A DNA stretch of 16,494 nucleotides, from the NCBI GenBank assembly GCA_964542425.1, contig CAZIUB010000075.1:1-16494 (forward strand), in the 5' to 3' direction. Made by a program: the position numbers and the translations under genes. Positions 1 through 7,518 of the stretch are shown piece after piece; position 1 is the first letter of the stretch, and the number at the start of each line of letters is the position of its first letter. Under the pieces are notes generated by a model. It was not told the DNA's origin. It did not search any database and was given only the letters and a program-made list of their open reading frames with translations. This DNA comes from Dongia_A sp964542425. GTDB lineage: Bacteria > Pseudomonadota > Alphaproteobacteria > Dongiales > Dongiaceae.

Positions 1-97
1 GCGCCGGAAGCGGGAAAAAGCGGTTGCACGCCGCATAAAAAAATAGAAAATGGCGGAAGAACCCCTGTCAAAAACAACCTCATCCCATCGCCGCCGC

Positions 98-125
98 AAA
101 AATCCGCTCAAAATACCGGGTTTTT
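98..125. terminator. Weak terminator-like hairpin upstream of the first gene
   Basis: An A-rich arm at 98-106 can pair with a T-rich arm at 117-125 (nine pairs including one G-U wobble, 10-base loop). The T-run is part of the stem, so it could end transcription from either side. It may close a gene that lies before the window. The stem is A-T dominated and this is a weak call. Confidence 0.25.
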
Positions 126-158
126 AGAGGTGGCCTTAACTCTTGGGGGAGAATCGCC

Positions 159-491
159 ATGAACATGCAGACCAGGATCAATGAACGCTCGGCCGATTTC
201 GCGGCCCCGACCGACGCACCCGCGATCGTGCGGACCGGCCTCGCCGATGGCGCCATCGCGCTTGCCTGGGTTGTCGACAACGCCATCGGCAAGGGCCTGC
301 GCTGCAGCGTGCTGGCGCCCAATGGGCGGGACCGGCGCACCGATTTCGTGATGGAAGCGGGCGACATCGATTTGGCGAGGCAACCGCGCCTGACCGCGCT
401 CGAGGATGGGGGCTTCCGCGTTTCCTGGGTCGAAAACGGCGCCAAGGGCGCGCGGATCGAGAGCGAGGAATTCCATCCGCGGGCAATTTGA
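159..491 (+). CDS. Uncharacterised 110-residue protein, copy 1
   Basis: I do not recognise this protein with certainty. It starts at ATG 159 behind a strong ribosome site (GGGGGAGA at 145-152, six bases before the ATG). There is no signal peptide or membrane segment, so it should be cytoplasmic. It has a conserved centre (LADGAIALAW, DNAIGKGLRC) and a C-terminal part with the motifs GGFRVSWVE and RIESEEFHP. A second full copy lies at 8593-8925; counting by eye, 85 of 110 residues are identical. Homology between the loci begins about 14 bases before the ATG and runs to the end of the gene. The pattern of a hydrophobic strand, Asp-Gly turn and Trp faintly recalls the N-terminal domain of gamma-butyrobetaine-hydroxylase-like proteins (DUF971), but the match is too weak to use. 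The two maintained copies suggest it is expressed and selected. Confidence 0.8.
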   Translation: MNMQTRINERSADFAAPTDAPAIVRTGLADGAIALAWVVDNAIGKGLRCSVLAPNGRDRRTDFVMEAGDIDLARQPRLTALEDGGFRVSWVENGAKGARIESEEFHPRAI

Positions 492-616
492 CCCGGCTGC
501 CCAGGGCCGGGGACCGCCCGGCAGGAACCAAAGTCGGGCCGGAACAGGGGTTCAACTTCCCGTGAGACGGCCAAGACCCTGTTATGAATTTCGTGGCCTT
601 CCTATATGATTGCGGC

Positions 617-862
617 ATGCGCCTGAACCTTATCCATATTCTTATTGCGTTCTTGATCGCGGCATTCTCGCTCGGTGCCGAACCCTCGTTGGCGCAGTCA
701 ATGCCGGAAATGCAGGGCTGCGCCGGCCAGGCCCAGAAGATGCCCACGCAGGGCATGGGGCTTCCCGCCCAGAACATTCGCGTGCTCGCTTTCGCGATGC
801 CGGCCGGTGACCGCAACAATTCCATCTACATCGAACCCGAAACCGCCCCTCCGCGCGGATAA
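617..862 (+). CDS. Small secreted Met-containing protein upstream of the cus genes
   Basis: An 81-residue product if started at ATG 617; an in-frame ATG at 584 would add 11 residues in front of the signal peptide. The 617 start is chosen because it gives a clean signal peptide: a short basic start (MRLN), a hydrophobic core (LIHILIAFLIAAFSLG) and a likely cleavage site after PSLA, near residue 26. The mature part of about 55 residues is rich in Met, Gly and Gln (MPEMQGC, KMPTQGMG) with a single Cys, and so could bind soft metals in the periplasm. It lies on the same strand about 100 bases before the broken cusC piece. A link to copper handling is inferred from position and Met content only. 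No Shine-Dalgarno sequence is evident. A TATGAT hexamer ends six bases before the ATG, so a leaderless transcript is possible but unproven. Confidence 0.5.
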   Translation: MRLNLIHILIAFLIAAFSLGAEPSLAQSMPEMQGCAGQAQKMPTQGMGLPAQNIRVLAFAMPAGDRNNSIYIEPETAPPRG

Positions 863-965
863 TCCCTCGCGATCGCGGCGCCCCCCGCCAGGGCGACGCC
901 CACGAAATCACGTCATTGGCCGCTGGTCCTAGGAAACCGGCCATGACCGCATTGGGATTGCTCGA

Positions 966-1217
966 ATGCTGAAGACAATGCTTGGAGGCGCCCGCCTGGC
1001 CGCGTGCGGTCTCGGCGCCGTGTGTTTGGCCCCGTTCCCGGCTCTGGCCGAACCGCTTGGCGATGATCTTTCGCAATTGCTCGGTCTGATGGAGCAATCG
1101 CACCCGTCGCTGTCAGCCTCGACGGCGTTGCGCGAAGCGTCGGCCGCCGAGATCGAAATCGCCGGCGCGCTCGACGATCCGCAATTCGAAGTTGGTTCGG
1201 AAGTCTCGGCGATATGA
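966..1217 (+). pseudogene. Truncated N-terminal fragment of a CusC-type outer-membrane channel
   Basis: This 83-codon frame encodes a signal peptide (about residues 1-29, ending FPALA) followed by the start of a TolC-family efflux channel. Residues 35-75 match residues 197-237 of the downstream chimeric CusC (DNA repeat 1068-1190 versus 1802-1924, 110 of 123 bases identical). After residue 75 the sequence departs from CusC (VGSEVSAI) and stops at TGA 1215-1217. It therefore looks like the original head of cusC, cut off by insertion of an amidase gene fragment. Its stop overlaps the next start as ATGA, so translation through this stub could feed ribosomes into the chimera. The product itself should be non-functional as a channel. 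An alternative is that it is the remnant of a second, paralogous cusC. Confidence 0.7.
1068..1190 (+). repeat. cusC-head direct repeat, left copy
   Basis: Left member of a direct repeat pair with 1802-1924. Thirteen of 123 bases differ (89% identity) and there are no gaps. The offset is 734 bases, not a multiple of three, so the two copies are read in different frames relative to each other. The DNA between them is largely the amidase fragment. Confidence 0.9.
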
Positions 1218-2968
1218 CGATTTTGCTTCGAATTCTGACACTGGCGATCTTGATGGCGCTCCCGTTGCCCGCCTGGGCAAAGCCGGCCGTCACCGATGCC
1301 CGTTTGGCCATCTTGTCCGCCAGTACGCGCGTCATCCTGAGCCTGACCGCGCACACGGAATATCGGATCTTCACGTTGGCCGACCCGTTTCGGGTGGTAA
1401 TCGATCTGACCGAGGTGGATTGGGCGATCCCGGCCGGCCGTAAGTTGCGGGGAAGCGGACTGGTCGAGACAATTCGCTATGGGCTGTTTCAGCCCGGTAC
1501 GTCTCGAATCGTCCTCGATCTGGCGGCGCCCGCCGAAGTGGCGCGGGCCCAATTTGTCGAAACGTCGGGCGGCGAGCCAGTTCGCCTGTTGATCGACCTA
1601 TTGCCTATCGGGGAAGCTCAGTTTCGTGACCGGCTGCAGAGTGCGATCCTTGCCTCCTCCGACAAGGCGCCGCTTCTGGTGGCTGGCGTAAGAACCGCGT
1701 CCGCGGGCGACGAATCCGCCCTTGCCCGCGGCGCGCGCAAGCCCCTAATCGCCATCGACCCGGGCCATGGCGGCGTCGATGCGGGCGCCCCTGGCAAGGA
1801 ACTTGCGCAACTGATCCGGATGATGGAGCAATCGCACCCGGCGCTGTCAGCGACAACCGCGTCGCGCGAAGCGTCGGCCGCCGAGATCGAAATCGCCGGC
1901 GCCCTCGACGATCCGCAATTCGAAATCAGCTTCGAGGACATCGCTCGGGCCGATGGCGGCCCGCAGCCGCGAAGCCTCGGCTCCATCTTCTATTCGGTCG
2001 AGCAGAGTTTTCCGCTGGGCGGCAAGCGGACCTTGCGCCGAAAGGTGGCGGAGGCCGGATTGGCCGAAGTAACCACCGAGAGGGATCAAACCCTGCTCGA
2101 TCTCACCGCCCGGATGAAAACGGCGTTCGCTAGGCATTATCTGGCGATCCAGGCTGTGAGGGTGATCGAGGATGAAGGCGCCATTCTGCGCGACATGAAC
2201 GAGATCGCCCAGGAACGTTACGCCCAGGGCCTTGGACGCCAGCAGGAAGCCTTCGAGGCCGAAATCGAGCTCGCGAAAGTGGAAGGCGCCTTGGCGGGCG
2301 CCGAGCGGGATCGGAAGGTGGCCATCGCACAAATCAATTCGTTGATCGGCCGGAAGCTGGAAGGGCCGCTGGCGCCGCCTGCCGGGCTGCCGCCGGTGCC
2401 CGATTCGACGCGGCTCGACCCGGCAAGCCTGGTGTCGCTGGCCGAAAGCAGAAATCCGGCCTTGGCCGCGAGCAATGCCGTGATCGATGGCGCCAAGGCT
2501 TCCAGGCGGCTCGCCGATAAAAACTGGTATCCCGATCTGACGCTCGGCGTTTCGCTGGTTGACCAGGATCGCGACATCGCCGGTTACGAAGCAAGGATTG
2601 GCTTCAATATCCCGCTGCAATGGGGCCTTCGGCGGGCCGAGCGCGGCCGGGCCAAGGCCAATCTGGCGGCGGCCAGGTCGCGATTCCAGGCGGCGCGGGT
2701 CGAGTTGTCGGTCCAGATCGCGGAGGTGGCGCAAAACCTGCGGGCGGCAAGCACCCGCGAGGAAGCAATGAGAATGGCGCAATTGCCGCGCATGAGGGAA
2801 GCGGTCGAGGCCGCGCGTCTTGCCTATGGGGTCGATCAAGCCGAGATCGGCGATGTGCTCGGCGCGATCCGTCGCCTGAAACAGGCGGAGATCGAGCATC
2901 TCGGCATGCTCTTCGAACAGCAGGAATCGTTGGCCGAGCTAGAGCGTCTGTTGGGGGGTCCGCTATGA
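1214..2968 (+). CDS. Chimeric protein: amidase AmiC N-terminus (signal, AMIN domain) fused to a CusC/TolC-family outer-membrane channel
   Basis: A 584-residue frame with two clear parts. Residues 1-196 are the front of an N-acetylmuramoyl-L-alanine amidase: a signal peptide (1-22, ending PAWA), an AMIN domain (about 30-130) and the first strand of the Amidase_3 domain with the zinc-ligand motif DPGHGG (182-187, His185). The other zinc ligands and the catalytic Glu are missing, so no amidase activity is expected. From Leu197 the protein is a heavy-metal efflux outer-membrane factor with the two OEP repeats and long helices, ending LGGPL. The start is ATG 1214, with GGAAG 10 bases upstream; it overlaps the stop of the cusC stub as ATGA. 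Its own stop overlaps the cusB ATG. The natural cusC signal sequence is left behind in the stub, so secretion would depend on the amidase signal. It may be a working fusion or the result of a recombination accident. Confidence 0.85.
   Translation: MTILLRILTLAILMALPLPAWAKPAVTDARLAILSASTRVILSLTAHTEYRIFTLADPFRVVIDLTEVDWAIPAGRKLRGSGLVETIRYGLFQPGTSRIVLDLAAPAEVARAQFVETSGGEPVRLLIDLLPIGEAQFRDRLQSAILASSDKAPLLVAGVRTASAGDESALARGARKPLIAIDPGHGGVDAGAPGKELAQLIRMMEQSHPALSATTASREASAAEIEIAGALDDPQFEISFEDIARADGGPQPRSLGSIFYSVEQSFPLGGKRTLRRKVAEAGLAEVTTERDQTLLDLTARMKTAFARHYLAIQAVRVIEDEGAILRDMNEIAQERYAQGLGRQQEAFEAEIELAKVEGALAGAERDRKVAIAQINSLIGRKLEGPLAPPAGLPPVPDSTRLDPASLVSLAESRNPALAASNAVIDGAKASRRLADKNWYPDLTLGVSLVDQDRDIAGYEARIGFNIPLQWGLRRAERGRAKANLAAARSRFQAARVELSVQIAEVAQNLRAASTREEAMRMAQLPRMREAVEAARLAYGVDQAEIGDVLGAIRRLKQAEIEHLGMLFEQQESLAELERLLGGPL
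1802..1924 (+). repeat. cusC-head direct repeat, right copy
   Basis: Right member of the pair with 1068-1190. It begins exactly where the amidase-derived sequence ends (codon 197 of the chimeric gene), so it marks the fusion junction. Several of the 13 differences fall in the first third of the repeat, near the junction. Confidence 0.9.
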
Positions 2969-4332
2969 GAATCGCACTCTTTTTCCTCGCGGCCATTGCG
3001 ATTCTGGCTCTCGGATTGGCTGGGGGAATCTATCTTACCGGCGGTATCGACGCGCTCAACCGTGTCGCGCGGGCCGAGTTGCCACTACTTCCAGCGACCC
3101 GCTCGGCCGATGCGGCGCAGGCCCCGCAGCCGAGCGTTGCGCCCAGCACGCAGTCGGCCGAAGCGGCGCCGGCCCCGGAGCTGCCCGCCGCGCCAGGCGC
3201 CGACGCCGGCAACAATGGCAAGGTGCTCTACTACCGCAATCCGATGGGGCTGCCCGATATCTCCTACGAACCGAAGAAGGATTCGATGGGGATGGATTAC
3301 ATCGCGGTCTACGAGAATGAAGCGGGTGACGGAGGCAATGTCGTCCGTATCAGTCTGGATAAGGTGCAAAAACTGGGCGTGGCGACAGAATCGGCGGTGA
3401 TGCGCCGGCTCACGCGGGTCATCCGCGCAACCGGCATAGTCCAGCCCGACGAATCCCGCCAGTCGATCGTCTCGGCGCGCTTCGACGGCTGGGTCCAGCG
3501 CCTGTACGCCAACAAGACCGGCGACATGGTGGAGCGCGGCCAGAAGATGCTGGAATTGTTCAGCCCGGCCTTGCGGCTGGCGCAGCAGGAATACATCCTG
3601 GCGCGCCGTTCGGATTCCGCCCTCGCGGCGGCGGCGGCAAGGCGCCTGGAGACCCTCGGACTCTCGAGCGATCAGATCGAAGCGCTAGCGAATGTCGAGG
3701 AAGCGCCTGGCGCTATTGCCGTTCTGGCCCCGCAATCCGGGCAAGTGGTGGAAAAGATGGCCATCGAAGGCATGCGCGTGATGGCGGGCGAACCGCTCTA
3801 CCGGTTGGCCGATTTCGGCCATGTCTGGGTGATCGCGGAGATCTACGAGCGCGATCTCGCGGCCGTGCGCCCCGGAATGCCGGTCGAAGTGGAACTGGAA
3901 GCCTTCCCCGGGGAACCGATGGCGGGTGAAATCAGCTTCATCTATCCCGGCCTGACGCCGGAAACCCGGACCGCCAGGGTCAGGGTGGAACTGGAAAATC
4001 GCGATCTCAAGCTGAAGGCCGACATGTTCGCCGCCGTTCTGCTCGGCGCCGATTCCGAAGCCGTGGAGGTGCTGGCGGTACCGGAGAGCGCCGTGCTCGA
4101 CACCGGCAAGAAGCAGGCTGTTTTGATCGAACTGGGCCAGGGCCGGTATGAGCCGCGCGAGGTCAGGCTCGGCCGACGCGCCGAGGGCTATGCCGAAATC
4201 CTGGAGGGCATCAAGGAGGGCGAAAAGGTCGTCGTCAGCGCCAATTTCCTGATCGACGCCGAGAGCAATTTGCAATCGGCACTCAGGGCATTCACCGCCG
4301 GCGACGCCCAACCACCGGAGACCCAGCCATGA
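2965..4332 (+). CDS. cusB: CusB-type periplasmic adaptor of a Cu/Ag RND efflux pump
   Basis: A 455-residue membrane-fusion protein that links the inner-membrane pump CusA to the outer-membrane channel. The frame is open further upstream (inside cusC), but ATG 2965 is the right start: it follows TTGGGGGG and gives an N-terminal membrane anchor (about residues 3-26). Next comes a Pro/Ala-rich linker (about 44-82) and a heavy-metal-binding domain (about 88-117, YYRNPMGLPD and DSMGMDY) of the Cys-free, Met-based CusB type. The hairpin, lipoyl-like and beta-barrel regions follow (for example DGWVQRLYANKTGDMVERGQ and VLAPQSGQVVEKMAIEG). The gene overlaps the chimeric cusC before it and cusA after it, each as ATGA, so the three should be translationally coupled. 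Confidence 0.93.
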   Translation: MRIALFFLAAIAILALGLAGGIYLTGGIDALNRVARAELPLLPATRSADAAQAPQPSVAPSTQSAEAAPAPELPAAPGADAGNNGKVLYYRNPMGLPDISYEPKKDSMGMDYIAVYENEAGDGGNVVRISLDKVQKLGVATESAVMRRLTRVIRATGIVQPDESRQSIVSARFDGWVQRLYANKTGDMVERGQKMLELFSPALRLAQQEYILARRSDSALAAAAARRLETLGLSSDQIEALANVEEAPGAIAVLAPQSGQVVEKMAIEGMRVMAGEPLYRLADFGHVWVIAEIYERDLAAVRPGMPVEVELEAFPGEPMAGEISFIYPGLTPETRTARVRVELENRDLKLKADMFAAVLLGADSEAVEVLAVPESAVLDTGKKQAVLIELGQGRYEPREVRLGRRAEGYAEILEGIKEGEKVVVSANFLIDAESNLQSALRAFTAGDAQPPETQP

Positions 4333-7300
4333 TCGCCGCCGTCATCCGCTGGTCGGCCGGCAACCGAATTCTCGTGCTCTTGGGTGCGGCGTTCCTGGTG
4401 GCATGGGGCATCCATTCGATCCGCCATATCCCGCTGGATGCGATCCCCGACCTTTCCGACACACAAGTCATCGTCTATACCGAATATCCCGGCCAGGCCC
4501 CGCAAGTCGTGGAGGACCAGGTCACCTATCCCCTGACCACCGCGATGATTTCCGTGCCACGATCCAAGGCGGTGCGCGGGTTCTCCTATTTCGGGGTGTC
4601 TTTCGTCTACATCATCTTCGAGGACAGGACCGACATCTATTGGGCGCGCAGCCGGGTGCTCGAATATCTCAACTTCGCCCAGCGCAATCTGCCCGCCGGC
4701 GTCACGCCGTCATTGGGCCCCGACGCCACCGGCGTCGGCTGGGTATACCAGTATGTGGTTTTGGGGGCGGAACATTCGCTGGCCGAACTGCGATCGGTGC
4801 AGGATTGGTTCGCGCGCTACCAGATCGCCAAGGCGCCGGGCGTCGCCGAAGTCGCCAGCGTCGGGGGCTTCACGCAGCAATACCAGGTAGTCGCCGACCC
4901 GCAGCGATTGCGCGCCTATGGCATATCGCTGAGCGAAGTGCGCGAGGCCATCAGCGGCAGCAACATGGATATCGGCGGTCGCACGATCGAGTTGACGGAG
5001 ACCGAGTATGTGGTGCGTGGCCGAGGCTATCTGCGCGGCGCCGAGGATCTGCGGCAAATCGTGCTCAAGGTCCAGAACGGAACGCCGGTTCTGTTGCAGG
5101 ACGTGGCGCGGGTCGAGCTTGGCCCGGACGAGCGGCGCGGCATCACCGAACTCAACGGCGAAGGCGAGGCGGTCGGTGGCATCGCGCTGCAGCGATTCGG
5201 CGAAAACGCGCTCGATGTCATCGAGAACGTCAAGGCCAAGATCGAAGAGATCAAGAAAGGCTTGCCGGAGGGCGTCTCGATCCAGCCGGTCTATGACCGC
5301 TCCATCCTGATCTATCGCGCGATCGACAATCTGAGGCAAACGCTGATCGAGGAAAGCATCGTCGTCGCGCTGGTATGCTTTGTTTTCCTGCTGCATGTCC
5401 GGAGCGCGCTCGTTGCCATCATCATGCTGCCGATCGGCATTTTGACGGCGATGATCGTCATGAATCTCCTGGGCGTGAGCTCCAATATCATGAGCCTGGG
5501 CGGCATTGCCATCGCCATCGGCGCCATGATCGACGCGGCCATCGTCATGATCGAGAACGCGCATAAGCATCTGGAACGGGCGCCGCCAGGAAAACCGCGC
5601 ACCCAAATCATCATCGACGCGGCCACGGAAGTGGGCCCGGCGCTTTTTTTCAGCCTGCTCATCATCACGGTGTCGTTCCTGCCGGTCTTCGCCCTGGAGG
5701 CGCAAGAGGGCCGGCTGTTCCACCCGCTTGCCTTCACCAAGACCTTCGCCATGGCGGCGTCGGCGCTGCTGTCGATCACGCTGGTGCCGGTGTTGATGAT
5801 CCTGTTCGTGCGCGGCAGAATCGTGCCCGAGGCCAAGAACCCGCTGAACCGCCTGCTGATCTGGCTCTATCGGCCGGTCATCCACCTGGTTCTTCGGGCA
5901 AAGACGCTCACCATTCTGCTGGCGCTGGCGGCCTTGGCCGTGACCTGGGTCCCGATCCGCGAACTGGGGTCCGAGTTCATGCCCAATCTGAACGAGGGCA
6001 CGTTGATGTTCATGCCCACGACCCTGCCGGGATTGTCGGTGACCAAGGCATCGGCGCTGCTCCAGACCCAAGACAAGATCATCATGAATTTTCCCGAGGT
6101 CGAGTCGGTCTTCGGCAAGGCGGGCCGCGCGGCGACCGCGACCGATCCGGCCCCCACCGAGATGGTGGAAACCATCGTCAATCTGAAGCCCGAAAGCGAA
6201 TGGCGTGACGGTGTCACCATCGACAGCCTGATTTCGGAACTGGATTCGGCCCTGCAATTGCCCGGCGTCAGCAACGCCTGGACCATGCCGATCAAGGCCC
6301 GCATCGACATGCTTTCGACCGGCATCCGCACGCCGGTCGGGATCAAGGTGATCGGCACGGATATTGCTGAAATGGAGCGCCTGGCCCGGCAAATCGAGGC
6401 GGTCGTGCGCACGGTTCCAGGCACCACAAGCGCCTTCGCCGAGCGAATCGGGGGTAGCTATTACGTCAACATTCTGCCCGACCGCACGGCCTTGGCCCGC
6501 CACGGCATCGCGATCGCGGCGTTCCAGCAGGCCATCGGCATGGCGCTGGGCGGGGAAACAGTCACCACCACCGTCGAGGGGCGCGAGCGCTATGGCGTCA
6601 ATCTGCGCTACCCCAGGGGATTCAGGAGCGATCCGGAATCGATTGCCCGCGAGGTCCTGATCGACACCCCAGCCGGCGCCGCGATTCCCTTGGGCCAGCT
6701 CGCGAGGATCGAGTTGTCCCAAGGCCCATCGACCATCCGGACCGAGAACGCCTTGCTGGCGCTTTATATTTTCATCGACATTCGTGGCCGCGATCTAGGC
6801 GGCTACGTGGCCGAGGCGCGGCAGGCGGTAGACAGCAAGGTCAGCTTCCCACCGGGATATTTCGCGGTTTGGAGCGGGCAATTCGAGTATCTGGAGCGCG
6901 CCAAGGAGCGCCTGGCCGTTGTCGTGCCGGTGACCCTGCTCATCATTTTCCTGCTGCTCTATCTCAACTTCCGGCGCCTGACCGAGACGATGATCGTCAT
7001 GCTGTCCCTGCCCTTCTCGCTGGTCGGTGGATTCTGGCTCATGCATTGGATGGGATTCAACATGAGCGTGGCGGTGGCGATCGGTTTCATCGCGCTCGCC
7101 GGCGTCGCCGCCGAGACCGGCGTCGTGATGCTGATCTATCTGGACAACGCCATGCGCGAGGTGATCGAGCGCCGCGACGCCGAGGGACGGAATCTTACCC
7201 GCGCGGATCTCCATCTGGCGATCATGGAGGGCGCGGTCGAGCGCGTGCGGCCCAAGATGATGACGGTCGTCGCCATCATGGCGGGGTTGCTGCCGATCCT

Positions 7301-7505
7301 ATGGAGCCACGGCACTGGCTCCGAGGTGATGCAGCGCATCGCCGTGCCCATGATCGGGGGCATGGTTTCTTCGACATTACTGACCCTGATCGTGATCCCG
7401 GCGGTCTATGCGCTGGTCAAGGGCATTGGCCTTAAGGGGGCGGGCGGGGCGCGGATCGAGAGCGAGGATTTCCACCCGCAGGCGCGGCAGGCGGCGGCCC
7501 ATTGA
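4329..7505 (+). CDS. cusA: CusA-type Cu(I)/Ag(I) RND efflux pump with an added C-terminal tail
   Basis: A 1058-residue heavy-metal-efflux RND transporter, the proton-driven inner-membrane pump of the CusCBA complex. The transmembrane relay motif of the family is present (GAMIDAAIVMIENA, Asp402 and Glu409). The Met residues of the E. coli CusA metal site have counterparts here: LMFMP (Met560/562), TEMVET (Met612) and RIDMLSTG (Met661). This argues for monovalent copper/silver rather than Zn/Co/Cd. The start ATG 4329 overlaps the cusB stop, with GGAG eight bases upstream. The normal end of the family (VIPAVYALVKG) is reached near residue 1038. The last 20 residues (GARIESEDFHP and on) match the tail of the 110-residue proteins in this window, at DNA level 35 of 36 bases against 8879-8914. 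This tail is not a normal part of CusA and looks acquired by recombination. Confidence 0.95.
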   Translation: MIAAVIRWSAGNRILVLLGAAFLVAWGIHSIRHIPLDAIPDLSDTQVIVYTEYPGQAPQVVEDQVTYPLTTAMISVPRSKAVRGFSYFGVSFVYIIFEDRTDIYWARSRVLEYLNFAQRNLPAGVTPSLGPDATGVGWVYQYVVLGAEHSLAELRSVQDWFARYQIAKAPGVAEVASVGGFTQQYQVVADPQRLRAYGISLSEVREAISGSNMDIGGRTIELTETEYVVRGRGYLRGAEDLRQIVLKVQNGTPVLLQDVARVELGPDERRGITELNGEGEAVGGIALQRFGENALDVIENVKAKIEEIKKGLPEGVSIQPVYDRSILIYRAIDNLRQTLIEESIVVALVCFVFLLHVRSALVAIIMLPIGILTAMIVMNLLGVSSNIMSLGGIAIAIGAMIDAAIVMIENAHKHLERAPPGKPRTQIIIDAATEVGPALFFSLLIITVSFLPVFALEAQEGRLFHPLAFTKTFAMAASALLSITLVPVLMILFVRGRIVPEAKNPLNRLLIWLYRPVIHLVLRAKTLTILLALAALAVTWVPIRELGSEFMPNLNEGTLMFMPTTLPGLSVTKASALLQTQDKIIMNFPEVESVFGKAGRAATATDPAPTEMVETIVNLKPESEWRDGVTIDSLISELDSALQLPGVSNAWTMPIKARIDMLSTGIRTPVGIKVIGTDIAEMERLARQIEAVVRTVPGTTSAFAERIGGSYYVNILPDRTALARHGIAIAAFQQAIGMALGGETVTTTVEGRERYGVNLRYPRGFRSDPESIAREVLIDTPAGAAIPLGQLARIELSQGPSTIRTENALLALYIFIDIRGRDLGGYVAEARQAVDSKVSFPPGYFAVWSGQFEYLERAKERLAVVVPVTLLIIFLLLYLNFRRLTETMIVMLSLPFSLVGGFWLMHWMGFNMSVAVAIGFIALAGVAAETGVVMLIYLDNAMREVIERRDAEGRNLTRADLHLAIMEGAVERVRPKMMTVVAIMAGLLPILWSHGTGSEVMQRIAVPMIGGMVSSTLLTLIVIPAVYALVKGIGLKGAGGARIESEDFHPQARQAAAH
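7444..7479 (+). repeat. 3'-end fragment of the 110-residue gene, fused in frame to cusA
   Basis: This stretch matches 8879-8914, in the 3' end of copy 2 of the 110-residue gene, at 35 of 36 bases and in the same reading frame (RIESEDFHP). Beyond the stretch the sequences part: cusA ends QARQAAAH, copy 2 ends RAA. Confidence 0.85.
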
Positions 7506-7518
7506 ATCCCCGCCGCCG

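Noticed and set aside
543..616. A CueR/MerR-type operator upstream of the small secreted protein
   Set aside because: A TTCAAC and a loose CTTCC...AAG dyad are present, but spacing to any -10 element is wrong and the arms match poorly.
2620..2964. Upstream extension of cusB by 115 codons
   Set aside because: It overlaps cusC in another frame; ATG 2965 gives the membrane anchor and the ATGA overlap.
4710..6722. A 670-codon open frame on the minus strand opposite cusA
   Set aside because: It mirrors the codon pattern of a GC-rich gene on the other strand, has no recognisable domains and is full of Asp/Arg/His/Gln repeats typical of antisense frames.
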